Positions 7,822-15,569 of a stretch of DNA of 36,894 nt are shown piece by piece (the first letter of the stretch is position 1; each line of letters opens with the position of its first letter). The stretch covers positions 1 to 36,894 of the forward strand of contig CANQWB010000011.1 in assembly GCA_947627435.1 (NCBI GenBank). The letters run 5' to 3'. Source of the DNA: an uncultured Bacilli bacterium (lineage in GTDB: Bacteria > Bacillota_I > Bacilli_A > RF39 > UBA660). The notes under the pieces are model-generated. The model was not told the origin of the DNA. It searched no databases and saw nothing but the letters and a program-made list of their open reading frames with translations. The translations under genes and the position numbers were made by a program.

Positions 7822-8067
7822 ATGGATTTAGTTGCATTAACAGAATACTTGGTAAAAAGTATTGCCAGCGTTCCCGATATGGTTTCTGTAAAACAATTTG
7901 ATGGCGACGAAAACACAGTAACAATTCAAGTCATCGTAGATGAAAAAGATATGGGTATTGTGATTGGCAAAGGTGGAGCAACTGCAAATGCGATTCGTAC
8001 GTTGGTCCAAGCAGCTGCTTATGTAAACCAAATGGGACGTGTCAGAGTCAATATTGATTCTTTTTAA
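7822..8067 (+). CDS. khpA: KhpA, KH-domain RNA-binding protein
   Basis: KhpA (formerly YlqC) is a small RNA chaperone-like protein that pairs with KhpB/Jag in many Bacillota and influences cell division and elongation. The 81 residues form a single KH fold with the GxxG loop in VIGKGGATANAIR at about 47-59. It is translationally coupled to rpsP with a one-base gap. A strong terminator begins at its stop codon. Confidence 0.93.
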   Translation: MDLVALTEYLVKSIASVPDMVSVKQFDGDENTVTIQVIVDEKDMGIVIGKGGATANAIRTLVQAAAYVNQMGRVRVNIDSF

Positions 8068-8096
8068 GAAGTTTGTTATAAACTTCTTTTTTTATT
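8066..8096 (+). terminator. Terminator of rpsP-khpA
   Basis: AAGAAGTTT (8066-8074), loop GTTAT, AAACTTCTT (8080-8088) followed by a run of Ts; it begins inside the khpA stop codon. Confidence 0.88.
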
Positions 8097-8124
8097 TCAT
8101 AAAATGATGAAAAGGGGTGAACTT

Positions 8125-8460
8125 ATGAATACAGATGATATCATTTCTAAAATGCGCTTGGTTCGAAAAGTAAGGCCATCACAAATTTCAAAAACATTAG
8201 AGCTACAAATACAACATTACTATCAAAATCTTGCCCATCATTGTTTCAATGCACAATTTGTTGACAAAGGATATTACTATAGACATAATGGTGATATTTA
8301 TTTATGTTCTATGAAAGAACTGGATAAGGCAGATTTTCGTGCCATAGAATGTGAACAATGTCATCAGGAAATTTTATTAATGAATACTGGTCAAGAAGGC
8401 TGGGATCAAATAGATAACGTAAATTCAGAAGAACATGTACATATGAAAAGAATGCAATGA
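8125..8460 (+). CDS. Unknown small protein with a CxxC motif
   Basis: I do not recognise this 111-residue protein. Start ATG 8125 is preceded by AAAGGGGTGA; ATG 8104 upstream lacks a ribosome site. It is predicted soluble. The middle reads as a short beta-rich unit (GYYYRHNGDIYLCS) followed by an acidic helix and IECEQCHQEILL, in which C-x-x-C could bind zinc with nearby cysteine or histidines (a histidine pair EEHVHM near the end). It lies between the khpA terminator and the promoter of the hydrolase operon and is probably transcribed alone, though no clear promoter is seen in the 28 bases before it. Confidence 0.65.
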   Translation: MNTDDIISKMRLVRKVRPSQISKTLELQIQHYYQNLAHHCFNAQFVDKGYYYRHNGDIYLCSMKELDKADFRAIECEQCHQEILLMNTGQEGWDQIDNVNSEEHVHMKRMQ

Positions 8461-8545
8461 TAAAAAAAGTATTTCATTTTTAAAAACTTGTAAATGAAGT
8501 CGATGGAAATATTTCTGTATTTGCATGTAAAATTTTATTTTTTTG

Positions 8546-8574
8546 TTCATTAATAAGCAAAATAATGTTATAAT
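8546..8574 (+). promoter_or_regulatory. Promoter of the hydrolase-murF-ddl operon
   Basis: TATAAT at 8569-8574 with a TGT extended -10; -35 TTCATT at 8546-8551 (17-base spacer) is poor. The 100 bases before it hold only an imperfect TTCATTT/AAATGAA repeat and no gene that I can support. Confidence 0.6.
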
Positions 8575-8589
8575 GAATATGGTGATGCT

Positions 8590-9318
8590 ATGAAAATGAA
8601 AATACAGGATGTGAATATACATTACGAACAATATGGCACTACATCACGTCCAATTGTATTTTTACATGGATGGGGACAAAATATTGAGATGATGAAGCCA
8701 ATTGCAGACCCATTACAAGATACACATAATATTATAATTATTGATTTACCAGGATATGGTGAAAGTAGTGAACCTACAACTATATGGACAGTAGATGATT
8801 ATGTCGAATGTATTCATACATTATTGGACAAATTAAAAATAGAAAATCCAATTTTTGTAGGACATTCCTTTGGTGGTAAAATCAGTTTATTATATGCAAG
8901 TAAATATGCCGTAGAAAAATTAGTATTATTTGCTGCTCCATTTAAAAAAGAAATACAAACATTATCATGGAAAACCAAAACATTAAAAACACTTAAAAAA
9001 GTACCAATATTAAATAAATTAGAAGGATTTGCAAAACGTCATATTGGTTCTACCGATTACCGAAATGCAAGTCCTAGAATGCGCGATATATTAGTAAAAA
9101 CAGTCAATTTGGATATTACAGAAGAAGTAAAAAAAATAAAGTGTCCAACTTTACTTGTTTGGGGGACCAATGATGATGCTGTACCTGTAGAACGCGCATA
9201 TGAATTAGAAAAATTAATCAAAGATGCAGGAGTAGTAATCTATGATGGAGCAACACACTATGCTTATTTAGAAAATTTAAAAAAGACGATTTCTATTTTG
9301 CATAACTTTTTAGATTGA
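8590..9318 (+). CDS. Alpha/beta-fold hydrolase
   Basis: A 242-residue serine hydrolase of the alpha/beta superfamily; the substrate is unknown. The oxyanion-hole region is FLHGWGQ (about 24-30), the nucleophile elbow GHSFGG (Ser93), the acid lies in GTNDDAVP (D195 or D196) and the base in GATHYAYLEN (H223). No signal peptide is present, so it acts in the cytoplasm. The start ATG 8590 follows GGTGATGCT, the short-spaced ribosome site common here. It is the first gene of an operon with murF (13-base gap) and ddl, so a link to cell-wall precursor metabolism is possible but unproven. Confidence 0.88.
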   Translation: MKMKIQDVNIHYEQYGTTSRPIVFLHGWGQNIEMMKPIADPLQDTHNIIIIDLPGYGESSEPTTIWTVDDYVECIHTLLDKLKIENPIFVGHSFGGKISLLYASKYAVEKLVLFAAPFKKEIQTLSWKTKTLKTLKKVPILNKLEGFAKRHIGSTDYRNASPRMRDILVKTVNLDITEEVKKIKCPTLLVWGTNDDAVPVERAYELEKLIKDAGVVIYDGATHYAYLENLKKTISILHNFLD

Positions 9319-9331
9319 GAGGTTGAAGTAT

Positions 9332-10921
9332 ATGTTAGTTAAGTTTATTATTTCATTATTTTCATTTGCAATTTATTTGTTTTTAAAATCTAAAAAATCA
9401 ATACATATGTTGCAACAAAATTGGTACAATGAAGGGAATCGTTATTTAAAATGGACATGGAAAAATAAAAAAACAATTTTTCTGAATTTAGATTTGTTCT
9501 TTATTATATTTGTCATAGGATTTATTGCTTCTGACGTTCTTACAATGGTTCTTTTTGTTACATTATATACAGGATTATCATTGGTACAGTTGTATCAACA
9601 AAGTAAAGAACAAAATAAATTGCCATTAAAATATACAAAACGTGTTAAAAGACTATTTGTCACTACTTATCTTATTTATTTGATTCCAATCATTTGGATG
9701 ATTGTATCTTATAATATGAACTATTTGCCAATTTATTATATTATCATGGGACTCGGTGCATATCTAAATTATTATATAGTATGGTTGGCCAATGGAGTGA
9801 ATATTCCAATTGAAAAAAGTATCAATGCTGGATTTAAAAGAAAAGCCATCCGCAAATTAAAAAATATGAACTTAAAAGTAGTAGGAATTACAGGAAGTTA
9901 TGGAAAAACAAGTAGTAAAAATATTCTAAGTGATATTTTAAATATGAAGTATAATGCTCTGCCAACACCAAAAAACTTCAATACACCACTTGGTTTAACT
10001 CTAACCATTAATAATTACTTAGATAAATTTAATGATATTTTAATTGCCGAAATGGGAGCATTTAAATGTGGTGAAATACAAGAACTATGTGATTTTGTAC
10101 ATCCGCAATATGGAATTTTAACCAAAATCGGAACTGCACATTTAGAGAGTTTTGGATCACAAGAAAATATTCAAAAAGGAAAATTTGAATTAATTGAATC
10201 ATTACCAGCAGATGGTATTGGTGTTTTGAATGCTGATGATCCATTACAAGTAAATTACAAATTAAAAAATACGTGTAAAATTGTATGGATTGGAATTGAT
10301 GCAAAAAATGCTGATGTACGTGCTACAAATATCCAATTAAGCTATGCAGGAACTACTTTTGATGTAATATTCAAAGGCGATAAGAAAAAATACGCATTTA
10401 CGACAAAATTATTGGGACAAGCCAATATTTATAATATTTTAGCAGGAATTGCTTTAGGATATGAATTTGGTATGACCATTCCACAATTACAAGCAGGTGT
10501 AAAAAAGGTAAAACCAGTAGAACATCGTTTAGAAATGAAAAAAATGGGAAATATAAATATAATAGATGATGCCTATAATTCGAATCCAGTTGGATCAAAA
10601 ATGGCATTAGATGTACTGGCTTTAATGCCAGGCAAAAAAATAGTAGTAACACCTGGAATGATTGAAATGGGTAGTATGCAAGATGAATTAAATTATACTT
10701 TTGGGGACCAAATTGCTTCTGTTGCAGATGCGGTAATTTTAGTAGGTAAAAAACAAACAGAACCAATTTATCGTGCCCTGATCAAAAAGAAATACAATAC
10801 AGAAAATATTTATGTGTTAAATGACGTCAAGGAAGCTTTCCCATTAATGCAAAAATTGTATGAAAAAGAAACATATGTATTATTGGAAAATGATTTACCA
10901 GACATTTTTAATGAGAAGTAG
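9332..10921 (+). CDS. murF: MurF-family Mur ligase with an N-terminal membrane domain
   Basis: MurF adds D-Ala-D-Ala to UDP-MurNAc-tripeptide, finishing the peptidoglycan precursor. The ligase part starts at about 180: ATP loop GITGSYGKTSSK (185-196), NFNTPLGL, AEMGAFKCGEI, GTAHLESFGS, LNADDP, and the C-terminal HRLEMKK...IIDDAYNSNPVGS motif that marks MurF. The first 155 residues are unusual, carrying about four hydrophobic segments (near 3-17, 50-80, 105-125, 132-152), so the enzyme should be membrane-anchored. The chosen start ATG 9332 lies nine bases after GAGAGG; TTG 9323 abuts that site. The total of 529 residues is about 75 more than a normal MurF. Ddl, which makes its substrate, follows after nine bases. 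Confidence 0.9.
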   Translation: MLVKFIISLFSFAIYLFLKSKKSIHMLQQNWYNEGNRYLKWTWKNKKTIFLNLDLFFIIFVIGFIASDVLTMVLFVTLYTGLSLVQLYQQSKEQNKLPLKYTKRVKRLFVTTYLIYLIPIIWMIVSYNMNYLPIYYIIMGLGAYLNYYIVWLANGVNIPIEKSINAGFKRKAIRKLKNMNLKVVGITGSYGKTSSKNILSDILNMKYNALPTPKNFNTPLGLTLTINNYLDKFNDILIAEMGAFKCGEIQELCDFVHPQYGILTKIGTAHLESFGSQENIQKGKFELIESLPADGIGVLNADDPLQVNYKLKNTCKIVWIGIDAKNADVRATNIQLSYAGTTFDVIFKGDKKKYAFTTKLLGQANIYNILAGIALGYEFGMTIPQLQAGVKKVKPVEHRLEMKKMGNINIIDDAYNSNPVGSKMALDVLALMPGKKIVVTPGMIEMGSMQDELNYTFGDQIASVADAVILVGKKQTEPIYRALIKKKYNTENIYVLNDVKEAFPLMQKLYEKETYVLLENDLPDIFNEK

Positions 10922-10930
10922 GAGGAATTT

Positions 10931-12127
10931 ATGAAAATTAAAGTAGGAGTAATTTTTGGTGGCGAAAGTGTAGAACATGAAGTCAGCATTATTACAGCAG
11001 TACAAGCTATGAATTATATGGATTCAAATAAATATGAAATTGTACCAATTTACGTTGCTAAAGATCGTACATGGTATACTGGAAAAATGTTAACGGAAAT
11101 GGATGTATATCGTAATTTTGATACACTCAAACGTTATGCCAAAAAAGTAACATTGGTCAAAACAAGTGAAGGATTTTTCTTACAATCTGTCACGGGATTA
11201 TTTCGTCATAATGTTGCCGAAATTGATATTGCTTTTCCAATCGTTCATGGAAAAGGTGCAGAAGATGGTTCTTTAGCTGGATTCCTTGATTTTATTGGTG
11301 TCCCTTATGTTGGATGTAATATTTTAGGAGCTGCTTTAGGACAAGACAAAGTTGTCCAAAGACAATTGATGGAATTAAATGAAATTCCTGTTCCAAAATA
11401 TACTTGGTTTTACGATGCAGAATATTTAACAGATAGTTCTAAAATTATCAAAGAAGTGAAAAAAATTGGATATCCAGTGATTGTAAAACCTGCAAGACTA
11501 GGTAGTAGTATCGGTATTTCAATTGCCAAAACAGAGAAAGAACTAGATAAATGCATTACGGAAGCAATGGTTTATGATACTAAAATTATTGTAGAACAAG
11601 TAATACCAAATTTACTTGAAGTAAACTGTAGTGTATTTGGAAATTATGAATATCAAGAAACATCTGCCTTAGCAGAAATGTTAACCAAAAATCAATTTCT
11701 AACATTTGATGATAAATACTTATCAGGTGGAAAAGGAAAAACAAAGATAGGTATGAAAACAAGTGGAAAAATGTCTAATAGTGAAATGGTAATTCCAGCT
11801 CGTATCTCTAAAAAATTAGAAGACAAGATAAGAGAATTATCTTTAAAAACATTCCGTATATTAAATTTAGGAGGAACGGTACGTATTGATTTTTTGATCA
11901 ACCGTGAAACGGAAGAAGTATATGTAAATGAACCAAATACAATACCTGGTTGTCTATCATTCTACATGTGGAATCAATCAAAAGATTATACGACTTTATT
12001 AGATGACATGATTACCATAGCCATTAAAGATTATAAAAATGCAAATAAAAAAACAACTTCATTTGATAGTAATATCTTAAGTACTTTTAATGGATCAAAA
12101 GGAATGAAAAATAAAATAGGAAGATAA
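10931..12127 (+). CDS. ddl: D-alanine--D-alanine ligase
   Basis: Ddl joins two D-alanines for use by MurF, encoded immediately upstream. The 398-residue product has the ATP-grasp signatures GGESVEHEVSIITA, HGKGAEDGSL (about 105-114), VKPARLGSSIGI and NEPNTIPGCLSFYMW. The segment FDDKYLSGG keeps the tyrosine (Y263) that aligns with E. coli DdlB Tyr216; replacement by Phe is associated with D-lactate-specific ligases, so D-Ala-D-Ala specificity is predicted. It is about 40-90 residues longer than many Ddl proteins and the motifs are somewhat divergent (GAEDG instead of GEDG with different spacing; PGCLSF for PGFTS). The last 25 residues are a basic tail. The ribosome site is AGGAGG. Confidence 0.93.
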   Translation: MKIKVGVIFGGESVEHEVSIITAVQAMNYMDSNKYEIVPIYVAKDRTWYTGKMLTEMDVYRNFDTLKRYAKKVTLVKTSEGFFLQSVTGLFRHNVAEIDIAFPIVHGKGAEDGSLAGFLDFIGVPYVGCNILGAALGQDKVVQRQLMELNEIPVPKYTWFYDAEYLTDSSKIIKEVKKIGYPVIVKPARLGSSIGISIAKTEKELDKCITEAMVYDTKIIVEQVIPNLLEVNCSVFGNYEYQETSALAEMLTKNQFLTFDDKYLSGGKGKTKIGMKTSGKMSNSEMVIPARISKKLEDKIRELSLKTFRILNLGGTVRIDFLINRETEEVYVNEPNTIPGCLSFYMWNQSKDYTTLLDDMITIAIKDYKNANKKTTSFDSNILSTFNGSKGMKNKIGR

Positions 12128-12139
12128 TTTCCTATTTTT
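12115..12139 (+). terminator. Terminator of the ddl operon
   Basis: AATAGGA (12115-12121), 7-base loop holding the ddl stop codon, TCCTATT (12129-12135), then Ts. Confidence 0.8.
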
Positions 12140-12148
12140 TGATTCCAT

Positions 12149-13612
12149 TTATGATTTTGGTATTTTAATAGATAATGTACTTGGTCCACGTATGACATTT
12201 CCATCAATATCAAATCTTGAACTATGGCATGGACAATCCCATGTCTTTTCTTTCTCATTAAAAATAAGATTACATTTCATGTGAGGACATTGATTATAGA
12301 CTTTATGTTGAATACCATGCGGATCGATATAGATTCCAATTCGTTTTCCGTTTTCATACATGACACATACATGATCATGATAAAATTTTGGGTTTTTAAT
12401 ACAATAAGTTTCTAAATAAATTTTGGCATATCTACATGCATCCACAATAAAGTGTCCAGTACGAAATAAATTCCAATTCCGTTTTAATGCAAACAAATCT
12501 TCATATGGAGAATAAGATTTTAAAATGAGATCTCCAATTACAGTACCAGCAATGGTACCATTGGTCATTCCCCAAGTATGAAACCCAGTTGCTAAAAATA
12601 GATGTGATTCTTTTTCGGTTTCGCCAATCAAGGGGATTCCATCATTTGGTATTAAATCTTGGTTAAACCAAATATAGTCAATTTCTTTTTGAAAATGGCT
12701 TTGAAAACGTTCTTTCATTTTGCTGAAATTTTTTTCATCATCTAAGTGATTGGTTAATGCATGTGCGTAACTTCCATAAATTAAATAATCCTCTTGATAA
12801 CGAATAGAGTGCATTGGGACGCCAATTGTAATACTGGATAAATTATAAATTTCTTTTTCTTTAGCAGCAATCACATAAGATTTTTCAACATGTGTTTTAA
12901 AAGGAATAAAACTAGGTATTACAAAAAATGGATAATGGGTTGCTACTACAACATACTTAGCTTCTATAGTTCCTTCTGTAGTTTCTATTTTGTACTTGTT
13001 GTTCTTTTCACTTATTTTCTTTGCAAATACATTTTCATAAATAGGAATTTTATTTTGTATTTGTTTTTTTAAACCATATAAATATTTTAAAGGATGAAAT
13101 ACAGCTCCTTTGACACCAATTCCATATTGAATGTGAATAGGTAAAGGAAGTGTTTCTACTTGAAAATATGGAACTTTCCATTTTTTGAAATAATTTTCTT
13201 CTTTTTTAATTTTAGAAATATCAGAACTTTTCGTTGCGAGAATACATTCATCTACTTCTTTATAGTCACAATCTATATGATAAGTATCAATATTATATTT
13301 TATTTGTTCAAATGCTTGTTTTTGCGATTCATAATACAATTTAGCAGCTTCATCTCCATGCATAGTAGCAATTTTTTGATAAGGAAGCTCCTGTAAATAA
13401 GAGATTTTCGCAGTTGTATATGCTGTTGCTCCAAAACCAATGGTACCTTTATCAATGAGGATAGTGGATAGATCACTATCTTTTAAGGCAAAAGCAGTAG
13501 AAATACCTGCCATTCCACCACCAATAATACAAACATCTACATTTTTTTCTTTTAAGATTGCTTTTTCTTTATTTTCTTGAAATCCATCTAACCAAAGAGA
13601 TTTTTGATACAT
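12149..13612 (-). CDS. FAD-dependent oxidoreductase with C-terminal Rieske domain (YhfW-like)
   Basis: A 487-residue flavoprotein of the DAO/glycine oxidase fold fused to a Rieske [2Fe-2S] domain, like B. subtilis YhfW. The FAD-binding motif is VCIIGGGMAGIS at about 27-38, followed by DKGTIGFGATAYTTAK. The Rieske ligands are C442-x-H444 and C460-x-x-H463 with 15 residues between, the expected spacing. The substrate is unknown; an amine or amino-acid-like compound would fit the family. The start is ATG 13612, preceded by AAGGGTGAT; the in-frame extension upstream runs across the divergent promoter region. It is monocistronic and converges on ddl. A redox or oxygen-handling role is inference. 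Confidence 0.9.
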   Translation of the reverse strand: MYQKSLWLDGFQENKEKAILKEKNVDVCIIGGGMAGISTAFALKDSDLSTILIDKGTIGFGATAYTTAKISYLQELPYQKIATMHGDEAAKLYYESQKQAFEQIKYNIDTYHIDCDYKEVDECILATKSSDISKIKKEENYFKKWKVPYFQVETLPLPIHIQYGIGVKGAVFHPLKYLYGLKKQIQNKIPIYENVFAKKISEKNNKYKIETTEGTIEAKYVVVATHYPFFVIPSFIPFKTHVEKSYVIAAKEKEIYNLSSITIGVPMHSIRYQEDYLIYGSYAHALTNHLDDEKNFSKMKERFQSHFQKEIDYIWFNQDLIPNDGIPLIGETEKESHLFLATGFHTWGMTNGTIAGTVIGDLILKSYSPYEDLFALKRNWNLFRTGHFIVDACRYAKIYLETYCIKNPKFYHDHVCVMYENGKRIGIYIDPHGIQHKVYNQCPHMKCNLIFNEKEKTWDCPCHSSRFDIDGNVIRGPSTLSIKIPKS

Positions 13613-13685
13613 AAAATCACCCTTAATAGTATGGAAAGAATAGTATAAAATATGCAAATCTGCACACATTACAAATGGTGATAAC

Positions 13686-14507
13686 ATGAAAAAAATAACA
13701 ATATTCTTCTTATTATTTTCCTTCTTATTCACAGGATGTGGAACTAAGCAAAAAGACTTAGATTTAGATCAAGTAAAACGCGAACTGAATGATCTTGTCA
13801 TTGATGAAATTGATTATGATAGTTTAGCTAAGAATCTCGAAGATGATTTAAGTGAATTTACCATTTATAGTCAAGAAGAAGCAGAAAATATATTAGGAAT
13901 TCAAAATAATGAATATCATAAAATTTTCTTTTGTACTTCTAATACCAGTCCCCAAACATATCTGGTGATAGAACCAGTCAGTGATTATAAAGAACAAGTA
14001 GAAGATAAAATTACTACTTATTGGTTCAATCGCTATCAAAATGAAAGCAATGAAGAAATCAAACAAATCTACACAAATCGTCTGGAACAAGAATATGGAA
14101 ATCATTTCATTTATATTGCAGGTACAGATGCAGTAGAAAAACTAGATCAAATCAAAGAAACCAAGCAAAAAGTATTTCCAGATATGATTTTTTTAGAGAA
14201 AACTGATTTAGAAAAAATGAATATTAATGTTTCTAAAGTAAATGGATTTTTATTTGCTGTTACTAATAAATTAGATACAGTGGAACAATTTTTAATCATT
14301 GATTCGAAAGATGAACAAGAAGTCGAAAATGCAGTTCACAATTATTTTGAAAATTTAGAAACAGAGTGGAAAGATAAAGATGAAATTCAATATCAATTAT
14401 TAAAAAATAGAAAAGAAACCAAAATTGGGAATTATCTTATCTATCTGGTATCTAGGGAAAATGAAAAAGCCTATCAAATAATTGCGTCTTGTTACGATGA
14501 CGTATAA
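13686..14507 (+). CDS. Lipoprotein with two DUF4358-like repeats
   Basis: A 273-residue secreted lipoprotein. The signal is MKKITIFF followed by lipobox FTGC with the lipidated cysteine at 18. The mature protein seems to hold two copies of a DUF4358-like unit: residues about 72-150 (Y-L-V-I-E-P-V-S-D-Y-K-E-Q-V, then an acidic helix, then GNHFIYIAG) and about 190-270 (FLFAVTNKLDTVEQFLII, DEQEVENAVHNYF, GNYLIYLVS). DUF4358 lipoproteins are common in Bacillota and their function is unknown. The ribosome site is GGTGATAAC. It is divergent from the Rieske flavoprotein with a 73-base shared upstream region. Hsp20 begins downstream and its promoter overlaps the end of this gene. Confidence 0.75.
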   Translation: MKKITIFFLLFSFLFTGCGTKQKDLDLDQVKRELNDLVIDEIDYDSLAKNLEDDLSEFTIYSQEEAENILGIQNNEYHKIFFCTSNTSPQTYLVIEPVSDYKEQVEDKITTYWFNRYQNESNEEIKQIYTNRLEQEYGNHFIYIAGTDAVEKLDQIKETKQKVFPDMIFLEKTDLEKMNINVSKVNGFLFAVTNKLDTVEQFLIIDSKDEQEVENAVHNYFENLETEWKDKDEIQYQLLKNRKETKIGNYLIYLVSRENEKAYQIIASCYDDV

Positions 14508-14508
14508 T
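14482..14508 (+). promoter_or_regulatory. Possible hsp20 promoter
   Basis: TTGCGT at 14482-14487 and TATAAT at 14503-14508, spacer 15. It lies within the end of the preceding gene. No CIRCE-type repeat for HrcA is seen near it. Confidence 0.45.
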
Positions 14509-14553
14509 TTAGATGTAAATGCATACACTAATTTTGATATAAAGGAGGATTAT

Positions 14554-14913
14554 ATGAATTTAAGAACAAATTTATGGAATGGATTCTTTGATCGTAATGA
14601 TCTAGAACTATTAAAGACAGATATTTATGAAGTAGATGGCAATCAATGTATGGAAATGGATTTACCTGGATATAGTAAAGATAATGTAACTATTGATTAT
14701 AATAATGGTTATGTAACAGTGACTGCTTATAAAGAAAATCAAGAAAAAAATTATATTCATCAAGAACGTTATTATGGAGAATATAGTCGTACTTTTTATG
14801 TAGGTGATATCGACGAATCATCTATCAAAGCAAATTTAGAAAACGGAATTTTAAAAATTACATATCCAAAAGAAAGTAAAACCGTTACTGAACGAAGAAT
14901 ACCAATTGACTAA
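14554..14913 (+). CDS. Small heat-shock protein, Hsp20/alpha-crystallin family
   Basis: An ATP-independent holdase that binds unfolding proteins. The 119-residue product contains the alpha-crystallin domain (about 22-110: DIYEVDGNQCMEMDLPGYSKDNV, GYVTVTAYKE, YYGEYSRTFYVGDID, ANLENGILKITYPK) and ends with RRIPID, the I-x-I motif that mediates oligomerisation. The N-terminal arm is short (about 20 residues). The start at 14554 follows AAAGGAGGA; the in-frame start at 14482 lies in the previous gene and the promoter. A strong terminator starts at its stop codon. Confidence 0.92.
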   Translation: MNLRTNLWNGFFDRNDLELLKTDIYEVDGNQCMEMDLPGYSKDNVTIDYNNGYVTVTAYKENQEKNYIHQERYYGEYSRTFYVGDIDESSIKANLENGILKITYPKESKTVTERRIPID

Positions 14914-14927
14914 TTGGTATTTTTTTA
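14899..14927 (+). terminator. Terminator of hsp20
   Basis: ATACCAATT (14899-14907), loop GACT, AATTGGTAT (14912-14920), then seven Ts. The loop and 3' arm contain the stop codon. Confidence 0.9.
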
Positions 14928-15040
14928 TAATTTAATATATTTTATATATTTGTATTCGTGTTAAAACAAAATTTGAAAATCTGTTATACACATTTTAAAA
15001 ATTAGTGAAAAAATAGTTACAAATATGCGATATTTCTCAT

Positions 15041-15069
15041 TTGTACGCTGCGATGGACTATGGTATAGT
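15041..15069 (+). promoter_or_regulatory. Promoter of the 57-residue gene
   Basis: TTGTAC at 15041-15046, 17-base spacer, TATAGT at 15064-15069 with a TGG extended -10. Confidence 0.7.
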
Positions 15070-15091
15070 GAGGTGCAAGGAGGGAAAAAAT

Positions 15092-15265
15092 ATGGCAAAA
15101 ATTTTATATGACAAGGAGTTAGAAGCGTTTAAAAAAGAATATAAAATAGAAGCGTTTTCTATTATTGTGAAAATCGATGATGAAAAACAGACTGCAAGTT
15201 ATATTATCGATGGACAAAAAGAAATTGTAGGCAACTATGAAGTACTCAAAAAATATATGAATTAA
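15092..15265 (+). CDS. Unknown 57-residue protein
   Basis: A short soluble protein that I do not recognise. Start ATG 15092 has a strong ribosome site (AAGGAGGG) and a good promoter, which support expression. The product is mixed in charge (about one third Lys, Glu and Asp) and reads as a helix (KELEAFKKEYKIEAF) followed by two beta strands (SIIVKIDD, TASYIIDG) and a final helix (NYEVLKKYM). A small regulatory or antitoxin-like partner is conceivable, but nothing nearby identifies a role. Confidence 0.6.
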   Translation: MAKILYDKELEAFKKEYKIEAFSIIVKIDDEKQTASYIIDGQKEIVGNYEVLKKYMN

Positions 15266-15302
15266 AAAGCATATATGAATAAATTACAAAAAAATTGAGA
15301 TG

Positions 15303-15441
15303 AAAACAAAAATAGGAAATAAAAGTAGGGGAAAATACAATTTTACAAACATGAAAGAGTGAATTTGCCTTTTTAATATCAAATAGCACTTCATTATAAA
15401 CTTTTTCTTCCACTTTTAGATTTTTCTATTTTTGTTTTTTT
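15303..15441 (+). ncRNA. Long hairpin element, possible structured small RNA
   Basis: The 304 bases between 15266 and 15569 hold no gene but do hold a long imperfect hairpin. Arm 15303-15335 pairs with 15402-15438 over about 30 pairs with few interruptions; then come a bubble (15 bases on the 5' side, 7 on the 3' side), ATGAA/TTCAT (near 15351 and 15390-15394), GTG/CAC, TTTG/CAAA and a 12-base apical loop. The 3' arm runs into TTTTTTT (15435-15441), so it could end as a terminator. A rod with a central bubble is the general look of 6S RNA, but the strong A-T bias and the 139-base length are not typical. It could also be a small inverted-repeat element or simply a terminator for 15092-15265. 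No promoter is obvious upstream. Confidence 0.35.
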
Positions 15442-15513
15442 ATGTAACAAATGTTAAAAAATAATTGAATGTTTTAATGTCATTATAGGTTGTTTTTTTC
15501 ATTTTATCATTTC

Positions 15514-15540
15514 TTGTTCATAGATAAAATGTGTTATAAT
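15514..15540 (+). promoter_or_regulatory. Promoter of the Cys-tail membrane protein
   Basis: TTGTTC at 15514-15519, 15-base spacer, TATAAT at 15535-15540 with a TGT extended -10. Confidence 0.6.
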
Positions 15541-15569
15541 AGAAATGTGGAAAAAAGGGGATTGTATGT

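Noticed and set aside
8425-8631. Hydrophobic minus-strand ORF between the CxxC gene and the hydrolase
   Set aside because: It overlaps two plus-strand genes, has no ribosome site, and lacks a convergent small RNA like those of loci A and B.
14482-14553. Longer Hsp20 start
   Set aside because: It lies within the end of the DUF4358-like gene and the promoter; ATG 14554 has AAAGGAGGA.
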